From contig NC_060022.1 of the NCBI RefSeq assembly GCF_021134715.1, positions 3,725,001 through 3,789,000 of the forward strand: DNA of 64,000 nt. The letters run 5' to 3'. The position numbers were made by a program, and so were the translations under genes. The notes beneath the pieces are model-generated. The model saw nothing but the letters and a program-made list of their open reading frames with translations, was not told where the DNA came from and searched no databases. Of the stretch, positions 13,679 to 26,407 are shown piece by piece; position 1 is the first letter of the stretch, and the number at the start of each line of letters is the position of its first letter. The DNA is from Daphnia pulex. Lineage: Eukaryota > Arthropoda > Branchiopoda > Diplostraca > Daphniidae.

Positions 13679-14691
13679 AGGGAGAGACAAACGAGTCCCG
13701 ATGACAATTGAAACAAAAGAGTCACGCGACTAGATGTGTTACTATCAAACGAATAATATAATATACTGAATATACTATGTAAGTATATATACATAGTGCG
13801 ATCGCACCTGCGCGATTTCCACCCGGTTGAACCGTCGATTTTGATTCGAAATTTCGCCCCCCTTTCCAAAATTGGTGCGGCCTGGCGTGACGTAATCATC
13901 TCCACTAACGTTGACGGGCGTTCTTCTCGATATTTGTTCACGTGCCGGGACTTGGGCCAGCAGCAACTGTGCCGGCCATTTCTATAGAGCCTACGTGTGT
14001 ACTTGCATGTAGACTTGTGTGCGTCGTTGGTGCTGCTGGCCCACTCGAAACCTATCGCGACCAGCAGCACGCGCCCCACTGCTGGGCCACTTATTCGAAA
14101 AACGTCTACGTGCTGAGAGTCTCTCTCCTCTTTCTGCAATAATATTTCACGAGATGTATATACATAGAAGGGGGGAGGGGAGGGGGTTATGACGGAGAGA
14201 ATAGAGAGATGCCGTTTTATTTGCCGTTTATATGAATATGTATTAGGCCAGCAGTAGCGGGCGGCAGTCGCTTTTCGAGTGCTAGGTAAATTCTGTCGCG
14301 TGTGCCCACTCCAAGTGGAGGATTTGTCTCTGCTCAACAGCAGGGCTGGGACGGGGGGTTGGAATGGATGGAAAATATCGGATTGAATTTAAATGGAATT
14401 AATGTTAAATATCGCCCGGGCCGATTGATTGTTAGACATCACATGTAGGTCCCCCAACTTCTGGATAATACACGTGACTCTTTTGTTTGAGTTCTGTGTG
14501 GTTTCCCTTTGTTTTGTCTGGCGGAATAAACCGGAACTTTTATTTTCTTGGTTATCTTCTTTTTCTTTCTTTTCTCTCGTTTCCCCTTCTTTTTCTTGTA
14601 TATTTTATTCCTTTCCACAGAGCCAAAAGTTGCGTCATTTTGATAACCACCAGCCCCAGTCATCGTCGCCTAGCCGAGCAGAAAACACAAC

Positions 14692-14710
14692 GAGCAGCAG
14701 CAGCAGCAGC
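14692..14710. repeat. (CAG)6 trinucleotide tract
   Basis: A pure CAG tract in non-coding DNA. Confidence 0.9.
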
Positions 14711-16775
14711 TGCGCTGGATGACATTTTCTGGGCGATCAAATAGACAAGAAAAACTGGTCGACTCTGCGTGTATAATAATACACCCGACTTATACATGTA
14801 GTAATATGGCCGATGAAAATAACAGGCATTTCCTGCTCCCGCTGAGATTGGACCAGTATCATTTTTAAATGCCATCGTTCAATGTCTTATTATTACACGA
14901 GCGCGTCGATATCAACCGCAAAAGGGGGACAATTTTGATTCGACGAGGGGTGTGCAACTTTTTTTTAATAGATCAAAACCGGAATGATGGCGTATGTACA
15001 TGTATAAAAATAGATTTTTGTAACCAAACTCTAAATCATTACACAAGCGCCAGAGTCTTTTTTTATTTCTATTTTTCCCAGTTTCACATTTTTATTGATT
15101 GGCTTTCGTGCTGCTGGGAAGAGGGGAAAGAGGGATAACTATGAGCAAAGGTGGGGGGGTTGCATCATCATCTGCTGGACAGGGGGTCTCTCTCTCCCAG
15201 TAGCTAAAAACCCCCAAAAAAGGAAAAAGAAAAGAGCATCATCATCATCAGGATGTAGACTCTTATTATTCTCCTCCTGGTTGGAAAATGAAATAAATCC
15301 ATCGCGATGGATTATTATCGAGATTTATCGATGACGAATGTTATACAGACGGCCCCTCCTGTTGTCTACATACATATATATACGCGGTTGTGTTGTTTAT
15401 GTGTATACTATGTAAGGCCATGTCATAAAGATAAGAGATCCAGCACAGCACAGCACAACCCTGGGTCAAAGGTGAGATTATATTTTTCCAGGGCTGGCAA
15501 AACACAACAGACACACAGGAGCAAAAGAACACCACCACAACCCTCCCGCTAGTATTTATTCATTGGCCATACGCAACAGGAGGTCAATTCGGCACAGATG
15601 GCGCCGGTATTTATAGTCGTCCCCTCCTCCTCCTCTCCTGTACAAATACAAAAACATTGCGACTCCCTTTTTTTTCTTCTTCCATCCACCCTAAATATAT
15701 ATAACATAACACAACAAAGTTGAGATTTCTTCTGGCTCTAACATTGTCAGTGCTGCTGATGATGCTCCTGGTGCAATTGTAGGACCTCCCCTTTTTTCCC
15801 CTATTTTCTATTAGTAGAAGCTCATCATATCCCATTTCCTGTGTGTATTAGTCGATTGAAAAGGTGAGGGCCTAAAGTGAGTCTGTCTGACACTATGGGC
15901 GGATTTGGAGTAGAGAGCAGAGCAGAGCCACGCCCTTGAAAACGAAAGGGATATATGAAGCTTGGATTACATCAGACTATTATCGAAAGTATTGAATAAT
16001 TACAAGGCACCTTATAGATGGGGGATGTGTAATGACATAGCCTATAATGCACGGGGGCAATGACAACAACTGCTGAAAAACCGTAAATAGAAAGGAGGGG
16101 GAATGGATTGATTGCGCAACAGACTTGGTTAATGGATGATGCCGAAGTGGAATCGGAGAAATCCAATGGATTCAAGAGGATTCATCCTGTGAGCAACGAA
16201 ACAAAAACAAGGAAATGGAGGGGTTTGACGTCAGACCAGCGCAACATAATCGTCTCGCACGAATCTCTCTACTTGGCTAGATCAAACAGAAGGTGACTCA
16301 ATCCATTGAACTTTTTCCCCCTACCTCCACTCTCTGTTATATTAAAAAAAAATGGATGTCGTACATATTCAATGGGGTCGGTCTAGATATACATAGCTCC
16401 CGCCCACTACCGCCACCATCACGTATGTGTGTGTGTAATGTGTGCGGGATATATTAGAGAGAAACTTTAATATACTCCCACAAACACCTGCCACACTTAT
16501 TTCTACGGCTGTCGAGCTTTTGACGTTCAAAAATGGCGCTCAAATGAATTACAAACAAGTCCGAACTCGGAGACCCGCCGTCGCCGACGACGCCGCAGCC
16601 CCAAACGTCCAATCGCTTATCAATTCGGGACTGGACTGGAGCGGCTTGTTTGAAATTTTTGAATGGACTACGCAATATCCGCCTGGATGAGTCACGTCAA
16701 CAAATGGACAAACCGGAAGAAAGTCTTCAACAACAAAAAGCGATCGGTAATCATTCTGACAAGAAACAAACAAAA

Positions 16776-16807
16776 ATATCTGTCAGTTTAAACAAACTGA
16801 CAGATAT
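16776..16807. repeat. 14-bp perfect inverted repeat with a 4-base loop
   Basis: Arms at 16776-16789 and 16794-16807 are exact reverse complements around AAAC. The hairpin lies about 80 bp outside the left end of repeat copy B. It shares the string GTTTAAACAAACTG with an internal segment of copy A near 4350, which hints at a common origin. No following T-run or gene end supports a terminator, and none is expected in a eukaryote. Confidence 0.8.
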
Positions 16808-16884
16808 GATTTAGCAACGCCAATGACAATTGACGTCGGAGCAAAAATGAAAATTTCATCGATACAAAAACCGCGTTGCCCTGA

Positions 16885-17930
16885 TAGGCGTACGAAAAAA
16901 ACAGGCCTGATCTGCAGTCGTTCTACAAATGAATTATTTAATGAACCCTGACTGAGTCAACAAAGTTGGCAAGAGAAAACAATTGCAGTCAACTACCTAG
17001 CTCAGAAATAATCGCTACTCCGTAACAATTTAGAATCAACGGCACTAAATAGCAAAGAGAAGGAAGAATAGAAATTGCATTTGTCCTACCTTTCAGCCCG
17101 GGAAATCCACAGCCAGGCATCCACAGTTGCTCCATCCATCCTCAGAGAAGTTGAATCCACCAGTCGGGATAGGGAAAAAGGGGGCCCTCGTGATACACTC
17201 ACATTCACATGGGCGTACACGAGGACATTTGAGGAAAGAAGAGATCCGTAACACGGTCGACATCGGTAGTTTCTCCAATTAACCAGGTGGCAGCTGATCT
17301 AAATGAAAAATAAAAAAATTAGTTACAAAAAATTATTAACAGAAAAAACAAGTAAGGAAAGAAAATAAAACAGTTAGGTAAACCCTTACTGTTAAGAACA
17401 GAAAAGTTTAAGGTTTTCATGTAATACGCTGCATTTATGCAAGACATGGATCATTCAAATACCTGGCAGGTCACAGGTTAAAAAAAATAACGAAATTGAA
17501 TCATTACCCAAGTGATGATGCTGTGATTGTTGCTGATAACACTGGCCAATACCAGTACCAGTAAAACTTGCATATCTTGTGGTTATGATGGCTGGCTCAG
17601 GCCTCAAATCTGCAAAAAGAGAATAGAATAGGTTACATCATAGTGCAAAACAACTGCCATGCTTTGATAGACTAACATTTCAGGTTTAACTCTTCTAGTT
17701 AAGTTCCTATAATCATTCTATGTGTAATCTTAGTTTCATTTACCTACTTAACAGCATGGAGAGTAAATTAAGCGATTTCATTAAGAGACGACTTTGGACG
17801 ACACCAATCTTATAATTAGCCTTTTTTAAGAAAACGATAGAAATTATGAAAAATCAACCCCCCTCAATCCAAACCGCTCAAAAACGATAAAAGCGTCGGG
17901 TTTTCTTGTAGTTTTTTCTCATCAAGTTGC
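16885..17930 (-). repeat. dispersed repeat copy B, best-preserved decayed secreted-protein gene
   Basis: On the minus strand a candidate exon runs 17609-17508, bounded by TTTGCAG and GTAATG. It contains an ATG followed by a hydrophobic stretch (MQVLLVLVLASVIS) that resembles a signal peptide. A second exon runs 17298-17090, from CATTTAG to GTAGGAC. In the frame shared with copies A and C this exon reads Lys-Cys-Pro, Cys-Glu-Cys-Glu-Cys, then Gly-Phe-Asn-Phe-Ser and a Cys-Gly-Cys. The splice phase from the first exon leads into a different frame, which is also open. One small indel in the first exon would explain this. Whether the copy is transcribed cannot be told from sequence. Confidence 0.8.
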
Positions 17931-19737
17931 ACTGAAAAGTAAAAAATTAGCAAATCCATTCGCAGATCGTTACTTGAAGACCGCCACAATAAGACCCTCC
18001 AAGACCCACTAGCAACGGTGACCTACCCAACAAGACACTATCTCACTCTCCTTCAACAAATTTCTAACGAACTTTCAGCTTGTCAATCCAACTCTCCGCC
18101 ACTTTTGGCTTTTCGGAGAATAGGTGACGTGTTCTGGCTCAGTTTGTGAATGATCAATAAACTCAAAACGAATCACAATCCCTAGAGGAACAACTATAAT
18201 AGTATATCCACACTCCGAACTTGTGTAACTATATCGGGTCCCCTTTCAAAATCGGCTATTCTCTTAATGGATAGGCAAAAAAGTTTCTTATAGATCCACA
18301 CCCACCTGCCGTTACGAATAGGACAACAACCGGGAGGAATTTTCTCAAATAAAAACTAAACCAACCTCCATTAAACTTTATTAAGAAAAAAAAAAGCCGA
18401 CAAATAATTTCAAAAAGTTTGTGCAGCAGCACTTGATCATTTATAGGATGATGGGGGAATGCATAGAGGAGAGTAACAATGCACGGTAGGGGGAGAGAGA
18501 ATGGCTGGCTGGCACACAAACTCTCACGAGAGAAACACTATAAAGTTTCCAGCTCGTCTGTAGACAAGCTGCTGGAGGATAGCTGCTGGATGTGTGTGAC
18601 AGTGTCACCGCAGGGGAATATGAACATTCAGTCGCAGCTCTGTTATATCCACAGTCGCCATTTATATTGATGTGTGCTGTGTGCTGTGTGTGTCTACTGT
18701 GAATTCAGTCCGGTTATTTCGGAGCTCGCTATCCAGATCAATCAATATTTCATTGGAGTTCCTTTTTTTTATTATTTTGGCTGGGGAGAATCAAAATAGA
18801 AACTCTGGAAAACTGTTGGCCTATCGAACAAATGGAGCCGCCAGGCGGAGAGGCAGAAACGCTGAAATCCATCGGGAACATCAAGCGGAAATGAATAATC
18901 AGCAGGACACGTTAAAGGTTTAAAACAGCCAATGCAAAAGGCGTTAACAATTAAGGGCAATTTTAATAATCAATTGGGAAAGGGGCGGGAGCTTATCAAT
19001 TTGATCCTTTGAACTGCATTGATATAACGTCTTGCGTAACTGTTGAATAACTCGGCTGATGTGCGGAGGAGTCGGGCGTTATTGAAACGGGTGGAGGGGG
19101 GAGCGTGCGGAATCAATGAGAGGGAAAGTAAAAAAGACAGACGGACTATGATGCCGGCCCATGCGCTTTTCCGTCAAAAGGAGCATTAGAGCAGAACTCT
19201 CGTCTATATATATGACTCGCATATGGTGTGATTTCAGAGTCGCCCACCAACCCCTCCTGCAAACAAGAAAATGGGGTGGATAGACCCTCCCTCTCTCCTC
19301 TCTCTCGTTCCACCCGATCGGTGCCGCTCAGGAGCCGGGACCCAGCCGGACCAGTGTGTCTATATCTGAAAAGGTGAGCGCCACTATCACGAAAAAGTCG
19401 ACATATGCGTTGGATGCACTGGCTCCTGGCCGGCCCTCTATATATAAAAATGGGCAGGTTATTCACGATTCATCGATTTCTATTTATTCATCGAATCAAT
19501 GTCAAATGTACTACGTAGACACACACACACCACTTGGCAGTGGCAGCAATCCCCCCTTTTTTGGCCTTTTTATTCATCCGATATGATCATCATCAACCCC
19601 TCCATCCATCCGTCGACTGTGTATGAATCCTATTATGATTATTACTACTAGTCATGTGTACAAGTGTGTATATACAGCTACAGACATTGTGCACCCAGTT
19701 CCCTAGATACATTTCCCTTTTCCGGTCGTCATAGCTC

Positions 19738-19757
19738 TATGTATGTATGTATGTATG
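19738..19757. repeat. (TATG)5 tetranucleotide tract
   Basis: A pure tetranucleotide repeat in non-coding DNA. Confidence 0.9.
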
Positions 19758-20752
19758 TCCGGTTTGGGTTTATATTAGATAGGCCGGAATCAATCAATCC
19801 GATTGATTGCCGCACACACATACAAACAGCCAACTTGTTTGTATTATTGGCGATTGGCGAGATGTGCGACGCAGAACAAACAACATTCACATCAGTCAAA
19901 TAGGAATAATAGATTCTGAATAAAATGAAACCGACTCATTCTTAACTATTACATTGATAGAACCAATATAAATGACTCGGAACAAAATTCAGAATTCCAG
20001 TTGATGTGATTGCGTCATCATCTGGAAATAGCAATAGACGGTCGAAAATATTCTCGACCTCAGGGCGTTGGCGGAGTTATTATTCTAGTTTGTGTGTGTG
20101 TGACAAGAGAGTCGATTGTTTGCACTGATTCATATTTTCTCCCGTTTCTCTGCTGTGTAGACTCGGCACAGCAGTGTGTGTGTGCTGATGAGGCTGGATC
20201 CCGAACAGCTGCGTCAACAGGAGTCGGGGGTCTAGCTCTGTACATTTGTATTATTGTACACACACATCGCAGACAGAGAAGAGAGAAAGACAAGAGTTTA
20301 CAGCCGGTTGGAACTGCAGCAGAAACGACGAGACGGAGTAGGAGGAGCGGACATGTTGGATTTTGCGGAGCGTTCACGCGTGGGAGAACTGGCACCGGGC
20401 ATCCATCTGATTTTCCACCATCCTATATTCTCCCATTGTTGGAATATTCCCTCAACTTTTTTTCTTCTTCCACACATATAAAATACACATGTTATCTTAT
20501 CGTCATTTTTGGCCGCCAATTTTGTCGATAATATTATATCATCCATTATCATTCCGAAAAAATGAATTTTCAGGAGGAAAGCGCCAAAGTGGATCGCAAC
20601 TATTTGACCGATATCGCCAAAAGGATTTCTAATAGAAAAATAGTTTTGATAAGTAAATAAGGCGCAGACTCTATTTGGGTATAATCGTGGAATACATATA
20701 CATGTACAGAGTATAGGGGGGTGGGGTTGGAGGGGAATTTTACTTGTTTCCA

Positions 20753-20769
20753 TCTCTCTCTCTCTCTCT
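20753..20769. repeat. (TC)8 dinucleotide tract
   Basis: A pure TC tract. GAGA-type sequence on the other strand can bind chromatin factors in arthropods, but no gene start is evident here. Confidence 0.9.
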
Positions 20770-21126
20770 TCCACTCTGCCTCCCGGATCTCTCCGGATCG
20801 GGATGCACTGGGAGGAGGGAAAAAAAAGTAGCAAACCGACTCCGAGCGGGGGCCCGGAGAGTCTGAAAGCAGATCGCTGTTTTCCACCAAGTGAATTACC
20901 ATCATCGACTTCCTCCCTTTTCTCTCTTCTCCCCCACCCCCTTAAAACCACCCTCTCTCCCTTGTATACACACACAAAGTCCTCCCGCCGACAAGACACC
21001 CACACACGTGTGTGTGACTCTTGTGTGTATAAGCGCGTGCAGCCAGCAGCAGAGAAACATCTTCCAGAGCATCGAACGCACTGGATAACCTCACCTCCTC
21101 CTCCTACATATTCCAGCAGAGCTGTG

Positions 21127-21139
21127 CCCCCCCCCCCCC
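21127..21139. repeat. poly(C) run of 13
   Basis: An uninterrupted C run in non-coding DNA. Confidence 0.9.
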
Positions 21140-21362
21140 AGTTCATTCAAATGATACGACGGGGCCAGTCAAAAAATGACATCAACTTCTTAGTATATTC
21201 CATCCGACTATTTTCTTTTTCTTTCACGAAATCTCGTCGACGTGTCTGTCGACGAAACACAAAAAAAAAAAAGAATTGGAAAAGCGATGCTCACCTCAGT
21301 CGGATATTTTACATATTTGTAATCGTCTTTTGATGTATACGCAGCTCATTATTATTACAAGA

Positions 21363-21372
21363 CCCCCCCCCC
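21363..21372. repeat. poly(C) run of 10
   Basis: An uninterrupted C run in non-coding DNA. Confidence 0.9.
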
Positions 21373-24300
21373 TCCATTTCAAAGAAGTCGCTCAAACGAT
21401 CAAGGAATCAACTGATTTCCTTTTTTATCACACGAGTCTCTAATAGTTTTTTTTTCTGGCCAGGCTAATAGCCCGCTGATCGCTCAAAGTGAACGTGATT
21501 TATGTGTCAAAGACGAGTGACGATAGTGGATCACTCACACACACACAGAAAAAGAGCTAAACACTATAGCTATGCTATCCGGGTCTCTCCCCATTTTGAT
21601 AGTGTAGCTCTTTTTCGAATGTAATACAAGCAGCAGCAGCAGCAACAGAGGAGATGAAACGAAATCCATCTATTCCACAGGAGCAGGCAAAGTGGCTCCT
21701 TAAGGAGAAATGATTACGCCATCACGTCGAGTGAAACAAATCACGAATAAAAAAAGGGGGCAGCCTATATAATTGGGATAGAAATCATTCCAAGCGAGCC
21801 ATCGAAATGATCGAAAAGTGAGTTCCAGATTGGCGATATGATTATTAGAGAAACGGTCGTCGCCTGGCTCTTTTATTTTTCTTTTTAAATTTGGGTTAAT
21901 GTCCACCCCTTGAAAGCCTTGCACTCTCGTTGGTTACATGGCCAGCGCCTTTTTGGCTGGCCAGTGGCGCGCGAGACGCGGGGCGTTTCGAAATGAGAGA
22001 AAAAAGAAGACTGTGACCACCATCACAGCAAAAGAACGACGACGACGACGAAGATGCCGGCCGACCAGACAACACGCATTTACGTCGGGCGTATTATACG
22101 TTTTAGAGAGTCGGAATTAGATTTCGAGCTTTTAGAGTCGCGTCGAGAAGAAGAAAAAGAAGATGATGTGCTTTCGCGCTGCCGCCGCCATCGCAGCCAT
22201 CACCATCGCCGCCATCACCGTCGCCTATATACTCTCTCTCTCTCCCAGAGATACCTTTCAAAAGACAACACACACACACATGTATGTAGACAATCTGTAG
22301 TAGTAGCTAGATACATTCCAAGGGCTAAAACTTTTTATTTTTGAAATGAAACATTTTTATTTTTTTCAAATATTATTTCTAGGGCGCCACATTCTTGCAA
22401 CTTTGTCTTATTATGATTACAATTTTTTCCTGGTGTCGTCGAAACATTTTTTCTTGTTCGAGGGAGACTGGGGGTGGGGGTCGCCGACGTGACTCGAGTG
22501 TATAAAGCTTTTAGAATAGATATATACATTTTCATGGGCCGTCCATGGGGGGGTATATATCAAAGTTCCGTGTTGTTGTGGGTTGTTTTTTCCGACCACC
22601 TCGGAAACATCCACACAACCAAAAGGGCCAAAGAAAATTTTATACGCCGAAAGAAAAAAAGAGAGAAAACTACTTATAGTATACTATATACACCATCTCA
22701 CATGTATATAACCACTTTGTCGTGAATCGCCGTGTGCGTCTATATAAGAGAGACCCGCATGCTGGGGGGTCCGGCGTGACGTCACTTGTCTTATATTGTT
22801 ATATTGTCGCTGCTTTTTAAAAAAAGATAGATAGCGCTCGCAAAAAAGGGAAAAAACGTGTCTCAAAATTTCAGTTTTTTGGGAGGGAAATTCAAATTCA
22901 TCTCTCTCATTTGCCTACATCAAATAAAATAATAGGAGAGAGCCCACACCAATGTTTCTTATTATTTACGACTTTAATTGACTGTGCAGTGTAGAGAGAA
23001 GTTACGACACATCCGACAGTATAAGATCGCTGTGGAAGAGGCACAAAAAGAAAAGCAGCGTCGAGTTGTGTTTTCCCATATCTGCACTTATCATCATATC
23101 CGAGTAAATAACGGAGTGTCTCAGAGATTTATATGCCCCCCCCCTGCCTGCTGTAAGAATCTCCATGGGAAAGAAACGACCGCCGTGAGATTCATCAGCG
23201 GGATAATATATGAACGCGTGGGAAATGTCTTCTTCTTCTTTGAGAAAAGTTTCTTCCATTTTTTTGACAAATTTAGAGAGATAGCCAGTACATATATAGC
23301 CAATTGATGTTATTAGGAGGGTAATAAGAATCTATAGAGCCAATATCGAGTTTGGGTGGAGCCCCCCCATCCACTTGTATATATAGTCCCCCTCCCATCA
23401 CCCGATAAAAGACTAAAAATACATGGAGGCGCCGTTCCGACTGACCTCTGACCCTCTTTGCCTTCCCTTTTTTTGGGTGAGGAGGTAGTAGATTTCCCCA
23501 GTGTCTAATGGACCGTCAAATTCGACAAAAAACAGCGAAATCAAAATTGTCTAGTAGCTCCGTACTCGTCCTAGTCCTTCCTACATGGATACAGTCTGTC
23601 ACGCACTCGCCATATGTCGACCCAGCGTGGCTAAATTAGCTTCGCATTAATGAAGGTAAAATTTATTAGTCTCAAATCAAGAAGCTATCCAAAAACAAAT
23701 GAAGAAATCAACTGAAACTCCGTCAACCTTGAAATCTTTGAAATAAAAACCTTACAAATCTACACGCCCGGGAAATTCAAATCAATCAAAAACATCTCCC
23801 CCAAAATAAACCGAAACTGCTCAATAGCTCACGAGTAACTCACGACTGAATTCTCCCCAAAATAACAACAATCGAGCTCTGCCAAAATGAAAACCCCAAC
23901 GCATTTCATATATATAGCCATTAGTATAGTCGAGAGTTGAATGATGACGCGCGCATTTGTAATTAATAATTATTGCACAACACAGCATCAGGGGTTAGGT
24001 TGTAACCCAACTGCGCATCCATCGCTGATGTCATTTATAAATACGGACGAGAGTTGCTGCGAGGAACGCGCTAGAGCAGAAACAAGGACAGCCTCAAAAA
24101 GAAAAAGGGCGACAATTGAACCGCAAACGATAAATCTCTGCTGTTGCTGGCTGCCCAGCCAAAATAACTACCGCAGCCAGCAGCAGCATTACAGCACAGT
24201 TTCTTTAGCTTTAGATTTTCTCCCTTTTTATCTTTGTAACAACAATAGTTACTGGCGGCGGCGGCAGAGCGGCGTACGCGCTCCGTATAATAATAATAAT

Positions 24301-26407
24301 AGCTAGACACACACACAACTGGACGTTGAGCTTTATAGACCGCGGACTAACGCCAACTGCTGGACGATGGCCGGCGCTCCAGTAGTAGATCGGCGAGAAC
24401 TTTCAGCACCCTCCCCTCTCTCTCTTCAGTACATGTGTAGAAAAAGATTTATTTTGATTATATACGATCGACGCTTTTCAACTGGCCAACAATCAAAGAG
24501 AGTACAGAAATAGCCAAGTCACGTGATTGGTCAACGGTTGATTTTTGAGCGGCCAGATTCTTCTTCTTTTGACTCGGAAGAAAATGCGGAGAATATTTAA
24601 GGAAATGGACACACGCGACCGGATCTGGAATTGCGGATGTTGCCGCCCGTTCTGCTCCGCTCCTATCGCGTCCGGAACTCCTAGCTACAGACTTATTGTG
24701 ACTGACGTCGCTGGACGCTGGTCATTTCCCAGCACTTTCATCGTCCATATCCCAGCAACGTGTATATATGCCGTACCGCCCATATATACATACGGTCTAC
24801 AACGTCACTGATAGTCTACTCTTTCCCCCCTTCTATTTGTTGTTGACGTATTACTAGTAGTACACAGTCTCAGCCAAATGGAATAAAAGCTGATGATATT
24901 AACCCCTTCCAGACGGCCAAGAAGAAAGTGCTGCCGTGTAGTATAGGCCCGCCCCTGAACCTCTTTGATCAACCAAGAAAGAAAAAATTCAAACAGGAAA
25001 GATGAAAGGAGGAAAGTTATTAATTTAAAACTATAACAAAAATCTATTTCTTGATTGTTGTATAGTTTTTGGGCTTAGATTATAAACAACACACAGCAGT
25101 CGGCCGTTACGATCAGGGGGGGATCTGACATGGTTATTCCATCATCATCAAATCCGTCAATCATAACAACGCTGACTGCCCAGAGAGAAAAGCCACGGCA
25201 ACCAAATAAATCCGTCAAAAACACAGAAACAGATGGCGAAGCGCTTGGATTGGTTTAATCCCAAATCCCGGAGGCCACCACAGCAGCAGCAAAAATCCCT
25301 ACTACGACTCACTTGACGTGATTTTGTGTTCAAAATGATTTGTTTGGTTCACACAAAGAATTATTTTGTGCGTACACTAGTCACGGGGGAATATTATATA
25401 AACAAAACAACAACAAAACGGGTAGAGCCGGCCACTTTCGGGTGGGGGAAAAAAAACCAAATACTTTTTGATTTATTGCGGTTTCAAATGAAACGCATTA
25501 AAAATAAAAACTGTTTCCCATCAATTGCAATAATATGTTGCTGCCGTGGTAATTGGTTTCGGCCATCAGAAATCATAAACGACAAAGTGCTCAACTCTAT
25601 ACATGTTACTCAATAACTTTGTATATTATAGCCACTCGTCTCGACAAGGAATCGATGGCCAGAGTGGAGAGAGCTGTGCTCTCCAATGTTCATCGCCTAT
25701 AAAATCGGAAAATCAAAATTGATCCGCTGCACTTTAGGCGTTCGGATTGCGCTCGCCTGATGTGGCCGAGACTCTCCCACCAATGCTGCTGCTGCTGCCG
25801 AGTGAATATATCCGATGACTCCGGCCGACCGGAGTCGAGTGTAGAGCAAACAGCCCATTTTCATTCGCTCCGTGATCTCATCTCTTCTCGGCTCTGATTT
25901 TCAATCTCAATTCAAACGCTATTCAACATCTTGGCATTAGATTGTTTCAACAATGTCAACGATGAGGGGAGGTGCTTACAAAAATAAAATAAAAATTCAA
26001 ATGGAAAAGAAATCTTTGTTCAATTTTTCAGTTTCTGATTCCGGGTTGTTGCTGTTGACGTTTTCCCTATATGAGACCCCCGAGCTGTAATGCTCCTGTT
26101 GTCGAGATACTTGTGCATTTTGAAGCGCAGAGCAAACAGAGACCGAATGTCATTTCCTGCACTCCGGCAAAAGGTGACGAACAACGTCACTTGCGCACTT
26201 TCAAATTTGAATTGATGGAGGATTTACTTCTACTGGATCGATACTAGGGTCCGTACAATATAGGCCGATTGTTTAGGAGCGAAAATTGACAAAACAACTA
26301 GGGCTGTGGATTAGACCGCCAATCGGTTTAAAGGTTATTATGTAAGCCACCGGGAATAAATAAACGAGGAGATTTCGGTATGGCGGCAGTTCTCTCTTGG
26401 TCATGAA

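Larger units (their letters stand above)
4681..16775. other. 12 kb non-coding, microsatellite-rich DNA
   Basis: I find no supported gene. The stretch has many simple repeats (main ones listed), TATATA-like tracts and homopolymer C or G runs. Open frames of 220 codons (7233-7895, minus) and 275 codons (13510-14337, minus) have skewed low-complexity translations, no domain and no consistent splice structure. It may be intergenic or intronic. Confidence 0.5.
17931..26407. other. 8.5 kb non-coding DNA with simple repeats
   Basis: No supported gene. A 282-codon minus-strand open frame (20298-21146) has a low-complexity, arginine- and glycine-rich translation with no domain. A palindromic CA/TG element with a central CACGTG lies at about 21001-21014. 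Possible splice donors (for example GAAAAG|GTGAGC near 19374) have no matching coding exon. Confidence 0.5.

Noticed and set aside
20298..21146. 282-codon minus-strand open frame, with similar ones at 2873-3547, 7233-7895 and 13510-14337
   Set aside because: Translations are low-complexity and lack any recognisable domain; local repeats depress stop codons in these frames; no splice support.
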